The position numbers were made by a program, and so were the translations under genes. The notes under the pieces were generated by a model. It saw only the letters and a program-made list of their open reading frames with translations. It was not told where the DNA came from and made no database searches. From OFTM10 sp964344055 (lineage in GTDB: Bacteria; Actinomycetota; Acidimicrobiia; Acidimicrobiales; Aldehydirespiratoraceae): a DNA stretch of 64,000 bases. Shown piece by piece: positions 27,397 through 35,847 of this stretch (positions are counted from its first letter, which is position 1; each line of letters starts with the position of its first letter). Location: positions 130,606 through 194,605 of the forward strand of contig CAYFLT010000001.1 in NCBI GenBank assembly GCA_964344055.1. The letters are read 5' to 3'.

Positions 27397-28578
27397 TCAG
27401 AGCTTCTGGAGGAGGGTTCCGGTTCCGAGGCCCCCGCCGCAGCACATCGAGATGATGGCGTACTCCTTGTCGGAGCGGTGGAGTTCGTGCACGGCCTTCG
27501 TCGTGAGGATGGCCCCCGTGCCTCCGAGCGGATGACCGAGGGCGATCGCCCCGCCGTTCGGGTTGACCCGTTCGGGATCGGGACCGAGCTCCTTCTCCCA
27601 CGCCAGCACGACCGACGCGAACGCCTCGTTGATCTCGAACACGTCGATGTCATCGATGGTGAGGTCGTTGTCGGCGAGCAGCTTCTTGGTGGCATCGATC
27701 GGGCCGGTGAGCATCAGGACCGGGTCGGTGCCGACGAGGCAGACGTCGACGACGCGGGCCATCGGGGTCAGCCCGAGCTCGTCGGCCTTCTCCCGCGTCA
27801 TCATCAGCACCGCGCCGGCGCCGTCGGAGACCTGACTCGACGAGCCGGCGGTGTGGACGCCGTCCTCACGGGCGACCGGCTTGAGGCCGGCCAGCCCCTC
27901 TGCGGTGGTGTCACGAAGTCCGCCGTCGCGCGAGACGGTGAGCGTGTCGCCGGTCTCCTTGCCGTTCTCGTCGAGCACCGGGACGGTGACCGGCACGATC
28001 TGGGTCGCGAACGCGTCCTCGTTCCATGCCTTGGCGGCCAGCTGTTGGCTCCGGAGGCCGTAAGCGTCGGTGTCGTCGCGGGAGATCTCCCACTGGTCGG
28101 CGATGCGCTCGGCACCTTCGAACTGGGACGTGAACTCGTAGTGCTCCCAGTACCGCTTGTTGACGGGACGGCCGAAGTCCTTGTTCGCCGTGGTGGCGCC
28201 CATCGGCACCCGGCTCATCAGCTCGACGCCGCACGCGACGGCGGAGTCGACCACGCCGGACTTCACCAGGGAGTAGGCGAGATTGGTGGCCTGCTGAGAC
28301 GACCCGCACTGGGCGTCGACGGTGGTGGCGGCGACCTCCAGCGGGAGGCCCGCCGCGAGCCAGGCGTTGCGGGCGACGTTCATCGTCTGCATCCCGACCT
28401 GATCGACACAGCCGCCGACGACCTGGCCGACCTCGGCGGGATCCATGCCAGTGCGCTCGAACAGGGCTCTCTGCACGTCGCCGAGCACGCTGATGGCGTG
28501 GCCGGTCGAGAGTTCTCCGTTGCGGCGGCCCACCGGACTGCGTACGGCATCGATGATGACAACTTCGCGTTCGCTCAT
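27397..28578 (-). CDS. Acetyl-CoA acetyltransferase / 3-ketoacyl-CoA thiolase
   Basis: The product has 393 residues. Catalytic Cys lies in DAQCGSSQQA, INEAFASV follows, the general-base His is in GGAIALGHPLGGTGA and the second Cys in SMCCGGGLGTG. The length is standard for thiolases. The sequence is of the type annotated in actinobacterial fatty acid and steroid side-chain degradation, but substrate chain length cannot be told. A -10-like TACGCT seven bases before the ATG suggests leaderless expression. Confidence 0.9.
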   Translation of the reverse strand: MSEREVVIIDAVRSPVGRRNGELSTGHAISVLGDVQRALFERTGMDPAEVGQVVGGCVDQVGMQTMNVARNAWLAAGLPLEVAATTVDAQCGSSQQATNLAYSLVKSGVVDSAVACGVELMSRVPMGATTANKDFGRPVNKRYWEHYEFTSQFEGAERIADQWEISRDDTDAYGLRSQQLAAKAWNEDAFATQIVPVTVPVLDENGKETGDTLTVSRDGGLRDTTAEGLAGLKPVAREDGVHTAGSSSQVSDGAGAVLMMTREKADELGLTPMARVVDVCLVGTDPVLMLTGPIDATKKLLADNDLTIDDIDVFEINEAFASVVLAWEKELGPDPERVNPNGGAIALGHPLGGTGAILTTKAVHELHRSDKEYAIISMCCGGGLGTGTLLQKL

Positions 28579-28585
28579 GGGCCGT

Positions 28586-28591
28586 AGCGTA
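28586..28591 (-). promoter_or_regulatory. Predicted leaderless -10 box, TACGCT
   Basis: TACGCT on the minus strand ends seven bases before ATG 28578 of the thiolase gene. Confidence 0.4.
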
Positions 28592-28688
28592 CGCGGCACC
28601 GGGTCGGGAAGCTAACGGTCGTTCACTTGTCGGATTGTGGGGTGTGAGTCGGCCGGTGGTCCCCTCCCCGGACGTCGCCGGGCCCGGC

Positions 28689-28694
28689 TACGTT
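28689..28694 (+). promoter_or_regulatory. Predicted leaderless -10 box, TACGTT
   Basis: TACGTT ends six bases before ATG 28701. Confidence 0.4.
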
Positions 28695-28700
28695 CGCGTC

Positions 28701-29039
28701 ATGCGCAACACCCTGCTCGTCCTGCACATCCTCGCGGCGGCCTCGTGGTTCGGCACCAACATGGTCCAGGTGGCGGTGCTGCCGGGGATCAACCGTCAAG
28801 GCGCGGCGGCCGCGGCGAGTTGGCATCGGACGGCACTCGGCTTCGTGTACCGCATCTACACGCCGGCTGCAGTGGTCAGCGTTGCCACCGGCATCCTCCT
28901 ACTCACCGCGGTCGACACGCCCTACGAGTTCAGCCACGCGTTCGTGGCCATCGAAAAGAAGATCGCGGCGGGCGGGGCACTCGATACCGTCCTGATGATT
29001 GTGACCGTCGCCGCGATGGTCGCCAAGTGGGGAGTCTGA
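28701..29039 (+). CDS. Small integral membrane protein (DUF2269-like)
   Basis: The product has 112 residues and three to four hydrophobic helices: LLVLHILAAASWFGTNMVQV, an amphipathic middle, YTPAAVVSVATGILLLTAV and ALDTVLMIVTVAAMVAKWG. The LHILAAASWFG start with a His in the first helix resembles DUF2269/CopD-like proteins. It lies five bases upstream of a molybdopterin oxidoreductase, so it may be its membrane partner, although no haem-binding pattern is proven. Confidence 0.65.
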   Translation: MRNTLLVLHILAAASWFGTNMVQVAVLPGINRQGAAAAASWHRTALGFVYRIYTPAAVVSVATGILLLTAVDTPYEFSHAFVAIEKKIAAGGALDTVLMIVTVAAMVAKWGV

Positions 29040-29044
29040 GCGAC

Positions 29045-31297
29045 GTGACCGACATCGACGAGGGAACCTCGTTTCGTACCTGCCCACTGTGTGAGGCGAC
29101 CTGCGGCCTTGCGATCGAGACCCGTGGCGACACGGTGAAGCGCATCCGGGGCGACAAGGACGACGTTTTCTCTCACGGCTACCTCTGCGTGAAAGGCACC
29201 TCGCTCAAACCGTTGCACGAGGACCCTGATCGCCTCCGCAAGCCGCTCGTTCGGCGGGGCGAGGCCGCCGACGGTTCCCCGATCTTCGACGAGGTCGAGT
29301 GGGACGAGGCATGGCGTGTGGTCGACGAAAAGCTCTCCTCGGTACGTGACGCCCATGGTGCCGAGGCCATCGGCGTCTACCTCGGCAACCCGAACGTGCA
29401 CAACGTCGGTTCGGCCACCCACACGCGTCCGTTCGTGCGCGCACTGGGCGCTCGATCGCTGTTCTCGGCCAGCACGGTCGATCAGATGCCGCGGCACGTC
29501 GCATCCGGCTACCTCTACGGCAGTGGCGCCCTAATGCCGGTGCCCGACGTCGATCGGACGGATCTGCTCGTCCTGATCGGGACCAATCCGTTCGTGTCGA
29601 ACGGCTCGATCTGCACCGCCCCCGGCTTCCCGAACCGAATTCGGAAGGTGAAAGAGCGAGGTGGTCGGGTGATCGTGATCGACCCCGCGGAGACCCGCAC
29701 CTCGAAGGTGGCCGATGTGCATCTGCGCATCCGGCCCGGTACCGACGCCGCCCTCCTCGCTGCAGTCGCCCACCATCTGATCGGCACCGATCGAGTGACC
29801 ACTGGCCCGGTCGGTGCGCTCGTCGACGGTCTCGAGGACCTGTACGACGCGCTCGGGCCGTTCACCCCGGAGTACGCCGAGTCGGTCACCGGCATCGATG
29901 CCGCCGAGGTCCGCTCATTGGCCGAGGCGATCGCGGAATCGCCCTCGGCAGCGGTGCACGGTCGGATCGGCACCACGACCGTCGAGTTCGGCACCCTCAC
30001 CACCTGGCTCATCGACGTGATCGCCATCCTCACCGGGAACCTGGACCGTCCCGGCGGTTCCATGTTTCCGAGGCCGGCCACCGAGCGGATACGCCCTGGT
30101 CGCCCGGGTCGGGAGTACCGCGTGGGTCGGTGGACCAGCCGGGTCAACGGTCGGCCCGAGGTGCAGGGGGAGCTCCCCGCCGGTGACCTCCCCGTGGAGA
30201 TCCTCGAGCCGGGCGATGGCCGGCTACGCATGATGTTCACGGTGGCGGGCAACCCGGTGCTGTCGTGCCCCGACAGTGTGCGGATGGACGAGGCGTTCGC
30301 ATCCCTCGACGCGATGGTGAGTGTCGACCTCTACCTGAACGAGACCACCCGCCACGCGGATGTGATCCTTCCGCCGGTCGGTCCGCTCGAGAAGAGCCAC
30401 TACGACATCGCCTTCTACGGGCTGTCGGTACGCAACGTCGCCAACTGGTCGCCGCCGGTGTTCGAAGCGGACGGACCGGCGGAGGACGACATCCTCGCGA
30501 AGATCGCGATGATCGCCCTCGGGTTGGGTCCGGACGCCGACGTCGAGCTGGCCCACACCCAGGTGCTCCAGGAACTCCTGTCCGGTGAGGCCAAGGCCGA
30601 GGGCTCGCCGGTCGAGGGTCGCGACGTCGAGGAGCTCCTGGCGATGGTCGAGGGCGACACGGGCGCCGATCGGGTCGTCGACGTGCTCATTCGTACCGGT
30701 CCCTATGGCGACGGTTTCGGCGTGGATCCCGACGGGCTGTCGCTCTCGAAGCTGAAGGCCAACCCGCATGGCATCGACCTCGGTGCGCTGAAGCCTCGCC
30801 TCCCGGACATGCTGAACACGCCGGGTGGTCGCATCGATCTGTTCGCGGGGCCCTTCGCCGAAGAGCTGGAACGGCTGGGCGCGGTGATGACCGAGCACGC
30901 GTTCGATCGGCGCCTTCGCCTCATCGGCCGGCGGCACCTGCAGTCGAACAACTCGTGGATGCACAACCTCGAGGAGCTGGTGAAGGGCAAGCCCCGGTGC
31001 ACCCTCCAGGTCAACCCGAGGGATGCCCAGCGGATCGGTCTCGAAACCGGTGTCGAGGCCACCGTACGGTCCCGTGTCGGGGCAGTCACGGTGCCGGTGG
31101 AGGTGACCGATGCGGTGATCGAGGGTGTGGTGAGCCTGCCGCACGGGTGGGGACACGATGTGAGCGGTGTGCGGATGGAGGTCGCCCGCAAGCACGGCGG
31201 GGAAAACAGCAATGTCCTCACCGATCCGGATCTGATCGATCCGCTGTCGGGCACGGCGGTACTCAACGCCATCCCCGTCGACGTCGTTCCGGCCTGA
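29045..31297 (+). CDS. Molybdopterin-dependent oxidoreductase (formate dehydrogenase-like, Fe4S4)
   Basis: The product has 750 residues from GTG 29045. An N-terminal Fe4S4 site, CPLCEATCGLAIE (C-x2-C-x3-C) with the fourth Cys in GYLCVKG, precedes the catalytic domain (GVYLGNPNVHNVG, LVLIGTNPFVSNG, VIVIDPAETRTSKVADVHLRIRPGTDAAL). The C-terminal cofactor-binding domain includes RHLQSNNSWMHN and ends HGWGHDVSG. The enzyme transfers electrons to or from a small substrate such as formate; the substrate is unknown. No separate Fe-S or flavin subunit is adjacent, only the small membrane protein upstream. Confidence 0.85.
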   Translation: MTDIDEGTSFRTCPLCEATCGLAIETRGDTVKRIRGDKDDVFSHGYLCVKGTSLKPLHEDPDRLRKPLVRRGEAADGSPIFDEVEWDEAWRVVDEKLSSVRDAHGAEAIGVYLGNPNVHNVGSATHTRPFVRALGARSLFSASTVDQMPRHVASGYLYGSGALMPVPDVDRTDLLVLIGTNPFVSNGSICTAPGFPNRIRKVKERGGRVIVIDPAETRTSKVADVHLRIRPGTDAALLAAVAHHLIGTDRVTTGPVGALVDGLEDLYDALGPFTPEYAESVTGIDAAEVRSLAEAIAESPSAAVHGRIGTTTVEFGTLTTWLIDVIAILTGNLDRPGGSMFPRPATERIRPGRPGREYRVGRWTSRVNGRPEVQGELPAGDLPVEILEPGDGRLRMMFTVAGNPVLSCPDSVRMDEAFASLDAMVSVDLYLNETTRHADVILPPVGPLEKSHYDIAFYGLSVRNVANWSPPVFEADGPAEDDILAKIAMIALGLGPDADVELAHTQVLQELLSGEAKAEGSPVEGRDVEELLAMVEGDTGADRVVDVLIRTGPYGDGFGVDPDGLSLSKLKANPHGIDLGALKPRLPDMLNTPGGRIDLFAGPFAEELERLGAVMTEHAFDRRLRLIGRRHLQSNNSWMHNLEELVKGKPRCTLQVNPRDAQRIGLETGVEATVRSRVGAVTVPVEVTDAVIEGVVSLPHGWGHDVSGVRMEVARKHGGENSNVLTDPDLIDPLSGTAVLNAIPVDVVPA

Positions 31298-31299
31298 GG

Positions 31300-31851
31300 G
31301 TGGATCATCCGGCGGAGACCCTTCAGGGGGACCGGCTGAGGCTGGACCGCGCCGGTCCCGCCGACGCCGCGCCGCTCGCCCGAGCGGCGGCGATGAGCCT
31401 CGATGAGTTGATTCCGTTCATGGACTGGGCGGCGAGTCGGCCGAGCGAGCCGGAGGACTACGAGGAGTTCCTGGCCGCCAGCGAGGCTGGCTGGATAGAC
31501 GGCAGCGAGTACAACTTCGTCATCACCGAGGTCGAGATCGGTGAGGTGATCGGCTGCTGTGGGTTGATGCGTCGGGTCGGCCCCGGGTCGATCGAGATCG
31601 GCTACTGGATCCGTTCGGATCGGACCGGTCGGGGTCTCGCCACCGAGGCGGCCGGCCTCCTGACCGAGGCGGCCCGCGCGCTCGACGACGTCGACCGGGT
31701 CCAGATCCATCACGACGCGGCCAACATCGCGAGCGGGAGGGTCGCCGAGAAGCTGGGCTACACCGTCCACGAGCGCCGCGACGTCGAAATCGACAACCCC
31801 GGCGAAATCGGCCTGGAAGTCGTCTGGATCTTCGAGTTTTCTGGACGCTGA
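31300..31851 (+). CDS. GNAT-family N-acetyltransferase
   Basis: The product has 183 residues from GTG 31300, two bases after the oxidoreductase stop. It shows the RimJ/RimL-type pattern: LRLDRAGPADAAPLARA, IGCCGLMRRVGPGSIEIGYWI and the acetyl-CoA loop RTGRGLATEAAGLL, then VQIHHDAANIASGRVAEKLGY. The acceptor (a protein N-terminus or small amine) is unknown. Its stop lies inside the hairpin at 31837-31883. Confidence 0.8.
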   Translation: MDHPAETLQGDRLRLDRAGPADAAPLARAAAMSLDELIPFMDWAASRPSEPEDYEEFLAASEAGWIDGSEYNFVITEVEIGEVIGCCGLMRRVGPGSIEIGYWIRSDRTGRGLATEAAGLLTEAARALDDVDRVQIHHDAANIASGRVAEKLGYTVHERRDVEIDNPGEIGLEVVWIFEFSGR

Positions 31852-31883
31852 CGCGCGCTAGGCGCGCGCTGGCGTCCAGAAAA
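31837..31883. terminator. Convergent hairpin between GNAT and LLM genes
   Basis: TTTTCTGGACGC (31837-31848) pairs with GCGTCCAGAAAA (31872-31883). Inside, CGCGCGC (31852-31858) pairs with GCGCGCG (31862-31868) around a TAG loop, with a 3x3 internal loop made by the GNAT stop codon TGA opposite CTG. The minus-strand gene ends six bases beyond. Confidence 0.6.
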
Positions 31884-31888
31884 ACCAG

Positions 31889-32791
31889 TCAGGTGAGGGC
31901 GGCTCGGACCTCGCCGCAGCGTTCGAGGGTTTCGAGGGCGTCGGCCTGGTCGACCGCCATGCATCGGACGATGACGTCGTCGATCCCTGCTTCGGCGTAG
32001 GGCGCCAGGTGCTCGACCGCGTCCGCGACACCGCCGTACACGACCGACTCCCGGCGCATGCCGCGGTAGCCCTCCTCGATGAGTCGATCGCCGAGGCGGC
32101 GGGCCCGGTCCGCGTCCTGCAAGACGATGACGTCCTTGCGGACGCAGATGCGGCTGTCCTTGCCGGCGGCCCGGCAGGTCTCGAGATACGGCTGGGCCCG
32201 GTCCGCCACCGTCTCCGAGGTGACGTCCGGCCCCGCGTACCAGGCATCGCCCTCGCGAGCCGCCCGTTGGAGGGCTACGGGCGCGCCGCCGCCGATCCAC
32301 CACTCGAGCGGGCCCGGCGGTCGTGGGTTGACCCGGGCATCGTGGACACCCAGGAAGTCGCTCGACATCTTGTCCCCGGCCAGGAGACCCTTGACCACCC
32401 GGATCGACTCGTCGATCGTTCGCCCCCGCTGGGTGATGTCCGCACCCATCGCGGCGAATTGGGGAGCTCCCCAGCCGATACCGGTCTGGATGACGAAGGG
32501 CGCATCCGTGAGGTTGGCCAGCGTGCCGACGTGCTCGGCCACCAGGACCGGATTCCAGAGCGGAAGGAGGAAGAGGCAGCCAACCGGCCGATCGCTGGTC
32601 CACTCGGCCAGCAGGCGACCAAGCATCGGGACCCCTTGGTAGTAGGGGACAGGCATGGCGTGGTGATCACCAAGGCTGAGCGAGTCGAGCCCGACCTCGT
32701 GCGCCACCCGGGCCCGTTCGATCATGTGGCGAGCCCCAACACGTTGGTCGTCGTGGACATGGGTGGAGGAGATCGACACGCCGACTCGCAT
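31889..32791 (-). CDS. LLM-class flavin oxidoreductase
   Basis: The product has 300 residues. ATG 32791 opens with MRVGVSISSTHVHDDQRVG and continues with AHEVGLDSLSLGDHH, VAEHVGTLANLTDAPFVIQTGIGW, GRTIDESIRVVKGLL and WWIGGGAPVALQRAAREGDAW, the bacterial-luciferase-like TIM barrel. F420 or FMN use is inferred. A -10-like TAGGAT six bases upstream suggests leaderless expression, divergent from an SDR. Confidence 0.8.
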   Translation of the reverse strand: MRVGVSISSTHVHDDQRVGARHMIERARVAHEVGLDSLSLGDHHAMPVPYYQGVPMLGRLLAEWTSDRPVGCLFLLPLWNPVLVAEHVGTLANLTDAPFVIQTGIGWGAPQFAAMGADITQRGRTIDESIRVVKGLLAGDKMSSDFLGVHDARVNPRPPGPLEWWIGGGAPVALQRAAREGDAWYAGPDVTSETVADRAQPYLETCRAAGKDSRICVRKDVIVLQDADRARRLGDRLIEEGYRGMRRESVVYGGVADAVEHLAPYAEAGIDDVIVRCMAVDQADALETLERCGEVRAALT

Positions 32792-32797
32792 GGCCCG

Positions 32798-32803
32798 ATC
32801 CTA
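32798..32803 (-). promoter_or_regulatory. Predicted leaderless -10 box, TAGGAT
   Basis: TAGGAT on the minus strand ends six bases before ATG 32791; only 29 bases separate the divergent start codons. Confidence 0.4.
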
Positions 32804-32820
32804 GGGGCCACTCTGGTGCG

Positions 32821-33624
32821 GTGACCGAGCACGGGACCGACCTCACCACCGACTTCGCTCGCCGGGCAGGGACTGCCCTCGTGGTCGGCGGGACCGGCGG
32901 ATTGGGCGCGGCAGTCTGTCGGGAACTCGCCGTCCGTGGCTCCGATGTGGCCGTCACCTTCCGAACCAACGAGCCGGCCGCTCGGGCACTCGCCGCCGAC
33001 ATCAGCGAATGGGGTCGGCGAGCATGGACGGTCGAGCTCGACCTCGGCCGCGAGGACGCAGCCTCCATCGCGGCGGCGTCGGTCGACGCGATCGCCGAGG
33101 TCGCGGAGGGAGTCCACACGCTGGTGTACGCCGCCGGACCGACGGTCCCCCAGCGACACCTCAGCACCGTCGACCCCGCCGAGGTCCGGCGTTTTCTCGA
33201 TGCCGATGCGGCCGGCTTCTTCGCGGTGGCGCAGGCCTGCATCCCGTACCTGCGCCAGTCGAAGGGAGCGATCGTCGCGATCACGACCGCAGCCACCCAC
33301 CGGTATCCGGTGCGCGACGGCCTGTCGTCGATACCGAAGGCGGCGGTCGAGGCCGCCGTCCGCGGGATCGCTGCCGAAGAGGGACGCTTCGGCGTGCGAG
33401 CCAACTCGGTCGGGCCGGGCATGCTCACCGCGGGCATGGCGGAACGGCTGATGGACTCCGGCGACCTCGACGAGCGGGCGCTCGAAGCCGCCCGGGCGAA
33501 CATCCCGCTGCGCGAGTTCGGCGAGGCTGCCGACATCGTCGAAGCCGTCTGTTTCCTCACCTCGCGCCGGGCCGGCTTCATCACGGGCCAGCACCTCGCC
33601 GTAGACGGCGGGTTCACCGTCTAG
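32821..33624 (+). CDS. SDR-family protein with degenerate active site
   Basis: The product has 267 residues from GTG 32821. The cofactor loop is LVVGGTGGLGAAVCREL and the end is HLAVDGGFTV, both typical of SDRs. However, the usual NNAG is YAAGPT, the Ser region reads AITTAATHRYP, and the YxxxK site reads SSIPK, so the catalytic Tyr is Ser. It may bind NAD(P) without the standard proton transfer, or use another residue. The next gene starts three bases after its stop. Confidence 0.75.
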   Translation: MTEHGTDLTTDFARRAGTALVVGGTGGLGAAVCRELAVRGSDVAVTFRTNEPAARALAADISEWGRRAWTVELDLGREDAASIAAASVDAIAEVAEGVHTLVYAAGPTVPQRHLSTVDPAEVRRFLDADAAGFFAVAQACIPYLRQSKGAIVAITTAATHRYPVRDGLSSIPKAAVEAAVRGIAAEEGRFGVRANSVGPGMLTAGMAERLMDSGDLDERALEAARANIPLREFGEAADIVEAVCFLTSRRAGFITGQHLAVDGGFTV

Positions 33625-33626
33625 TG

Positions 33627-34052
33627 ATGGCTGAGCCGATTCCCGTCTCCGGCGACCGCCCGGTGGTGGCGTTCCTCTGCATCCACAACGCCGGCCGCAG
33701 CCAGATGGCGGCCGGCTTCCTCCGCCACCTCGGCGCGGGACGGGTCGAGGTGTTGAGCGCCGGCTCCGCGCCGGGCGAGGCGGTGAACCCAGCTGCGGTC
33801 GCGGCCATGGCCGAGCGGGGTATCGACATCAGCGCGGCCGTCCCGCGTCGATGGACCGACGCCGAGCTGCGGCGAGCCGACGTGGTCATCACCATGGGGT
33901 GTGGCGACGAGTGTCCCTATTACCCGGGCACCCGCTACGAGGACTGGCCGCTCGACGACCCTGCCGGTCAGGGGGTCACCGCGGTTCGTCCGATCCGCGA
34001 CGAGATCGAGCGGCGCATCGTCGACCTCATCGATCGATTGGGAACCGAATAG
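33627..34052 (+). CDS. arsC: Arsenate reductase, low-MW phosphatase fold
   Basis: The product has 141 residues. The P-loop is CIHNAGRSQMAAG (Cys-x5-Arg), followed by SAGSAPGEAVNP and VITMGCGDECPYYPG, then DWPLDDPAGQ, which supplies the general acid. This arrangement matches the actinobacterial arsenate reductases that use mycothiol and mycoredoxin. No arsR or arsenite exporter is beside it, so arsenic detoxification here is inferred from the family. It starts three bases after the SDR stop. Confidence 0.8.
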   Translation: MAEPIPVSGDRPVVAFLCIHNAGRSQMAAGFLRHLGAGRVEVLSAGSAPGEAVNPAAVAAMAERGIDISAAVPRRWTDAELRRADVVITMGCGDECPYYPGTRYEDWPLDDPAGQGVTAVRPIRDEIERRIVDLIDRLGTE

Positions 34053-34098
34053 CGGTTCCCAACTAGGTTTCCGACCGGTTCACCGACCTGGAGGCAGC

Positions 34099-35649
34099 GT
34101 GTATCCCGGAGCTCATGTCGACACCCGTCCCGACCAGCCCGCCGTCATCATGGCGTCGACCGGTCAGGTCATCACCTACGCGGAGATGGACGAGGAGGCG
34201 AACCGGCTCAGCCATGTCTTCCACGACATGGGCCTGCGCCCCGGCGACCACATCGCCTTCTGCATGGAGAACCATCCCCAGTACCTGTCGATCTGCTGGG
34301 GCGCGATCTACGCGGGGCTGATCTACACCGCGATGAGCAGCCGTCTCACCACCGAGGAGATGGCCTACATCATCGAGAACTGCGGCGCGAAGGCGTTCAT
34401 CACCTCGCCCTACAAGGCGGATCAGGCGGCCGAGCTCCGTGACCAGATGCCCGGCGTGGAGTTGCGGCTCATGCTCGGGCACCCCATCGACGGTTACGAC
34501 TCCTACGACGACGCCATCGCGGCGGCGTCGCCCGAGCCCCTCCCGAACCGGATCGCCGGCTTCGACATGCTCTACAGCTCGGGCACGACCGGCCGGCCCA
34601 AGGGCGTGCTGCAGGAGAACGAGCCGACACCGCTCGAGGAGGCCGCGACCGGCGTTGGTGGGCTCATCCAGCTGCTCTTCGGTGCGACGGCCGACACCAT
34701 CTACCTCTCGCCGGCGCCGCTCTACCACTCGGCCCCGCTGCGATTCTGCCTGGGCGTCAACGCCCTGGGTGCCACCGTGGTGGTGATGGAGCACTTCGAC
34801 GCCGAGGAGTACCTCGCCCTCGTCGAACGGCACCACGTCACCATGAGCCAGGTGGTACCCACCATGTTCGTGCGCATGCTCAAGCTCCCCGAAGACGTCA
34901 GGGAGAGCTACGACCTGTCCACGCTCACCGCCGTGGTCCATGCGGCGGCGCCGTGCCCGGTCGACGTTAAGCGCCAGATCATCGAGTGGTGGGGCCCGGT
35001 CGTGCACGAGTACTACGCCGGCACCGAGGGCAACGGCTTCGTCTACTGCAACAGTGAGCAGTGGCTCGCCCACCCGGGCACGGTCGGGACGGCCCTGCTC
35101 GGGGTGGTCCACATCGTCGACGATGATGGTGAGGAGGTGCCGGTCGGCGGTGAAGGCGTCATCTACTTCGACGGGGGTGGCACCTTCGAGTACCACGGCG
35201 ACGAGGAGAAGACCGCCGAATCCCGCCACCCGAAGGGCTGGTCGACCCTCGGCGACATCGGCCGCCTCGACGAGGACGGCTTCCTGTACCTCACCGACCG
35301 CAAGACCTACATGATCATCACGGGCGGGGTGAACGTGTATCCCCAGGAGACCGAGAACATCCTCACGATGCATCCCGATGTGCTCGATGCGGCGGTGATC
35401 GGCGTACCCAACGACGACTTCGGTGAGGAGGTCAAGGCGGTCGTGCAGCCCGTGGAGATGCCCGGGGACGACGAGGCCGGGCACCGGCTCGCCCGCACGC
35501 TCATCGCCTACTGCCGCGAGCACCTCGCCGACGTGAAGTGCCCCCGCACCGTCGATTTCCGTGAGGAGTTGCCGCGGCATCCGACCGGGAAGCTCTACAA
35601 GCGCCTCCTGCGCGATGAGTACTGGGCTGGCACGAATCGAAGTATCTAA
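34099..35649 (+). CDS. Acyl-CoA synthetase (AMP-dependent ligase)
   Basis: The product has 516 residues from GTG 34099 with a CTGGAGG ribosome site. Adenylation motifs: MLYSSGTTGRPKGVLQ (P-loop), YYAGTEGNGF, GWSTLGDIGRLDEDGFLYLTDRKTYMIITGGVNVYPQE and HPTGKLYKRLL (catalytic Lys near the C-terminus). This is the long-chain or aromatic acid FadD group. The enzyme makes acyl-CoA through an acyl-AMP intermediate. It is followed by a 14-bp palindrome and a strong terminator at 35786. Confidence 0.85.
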   Translation: MYPGAHVDTRPDQPAVIMASTGQVITYAEMDEEANRLSHVFHDMGLRPGDHIAFCMENHPQYLSICWGAIYAGLIYTAMSSRLTTEEMAYIIENCGAKAFITSPYKADQAAELRDQMPGVELRLMLGHPIDGYDSYDDAIAAASPEPLPNRIAGFDMLYSSGTTGRPKGVLQENEPTPLEEAATGVGGLIQLLFGATADTIYLSPAPLYHSAPLRFCLGVNALGATVVVMEHFDAEEYLALVERHHVTMSQVVPTMFVRMLKLPEDVRESYDLSTLTAVVHAAAPCPVDVKRQIIEWWGPVVHEYYAGTEGNGFVYCNSEQWLAHPGTVGTALLGVVHIVDDDGEEVPVGGEGVIYFDGGGTFEYHGDEEKTAESRHPKGWSTLGDIGRLDEDGFLYLTDRKTYMIITGGVNVYPQETENILTMHPDVLDAAVIGVPNDDFGEEVKAVVQPVEMPGDDEAGHRLARTLIAYCREHLADVKCPRTVDFREELPRHPTGKLYKRLLRDEYWAGTNRSI

Positions 35650-35651
35650 GA

Positions 35652-35665
35652 GACTGAATTCAGTC
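35652..35665. promoter_or_regulatory. Perfect 14-bp palindrome GACTGAATTCAGTC
   Basis: It lies two bases after the synthetase stop codon. No spacer separates its arms, so it looks more like a protein-binding site than an RNA hairpin. No gene start is near on either strand, so its role is open. Confidence 0.4.
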
Positions 35666-35785
35666 GATCGCCTACGCTCTGGCGTGATTTCCGCCACACG
35701 CTCGCTCACGAAGCGCGAGCGAACGGCCGATAGGGGAGGAGAACGCTCCGACCCTTTCCTGTCCAGCGAGGTGCGTTCTGTGCTC

Positions 35786-35828
35786 GACACTCCCGGGAGC
35801 GCTCACTCCCGGGAGTGTCACCTTTTCC
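35786..35828 (+). terminator. Intrinsic terminator after the acyl-CoA synthetase region
   Basis: A perfect 14-bp stem, GACACTCCCGGGAG (35786-35799) with CTCCCGGGAGTGTC (35806-35819), is followed by ACCTTTTCC. The 120 bases between the palindrome at 35652 and this stem hold no ORF of note and could be a 3' untranslated region or small RNA. Confidence 0.7.
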
Positions 35829-35847
35829 GGCACCCCGAGATGGTGGG

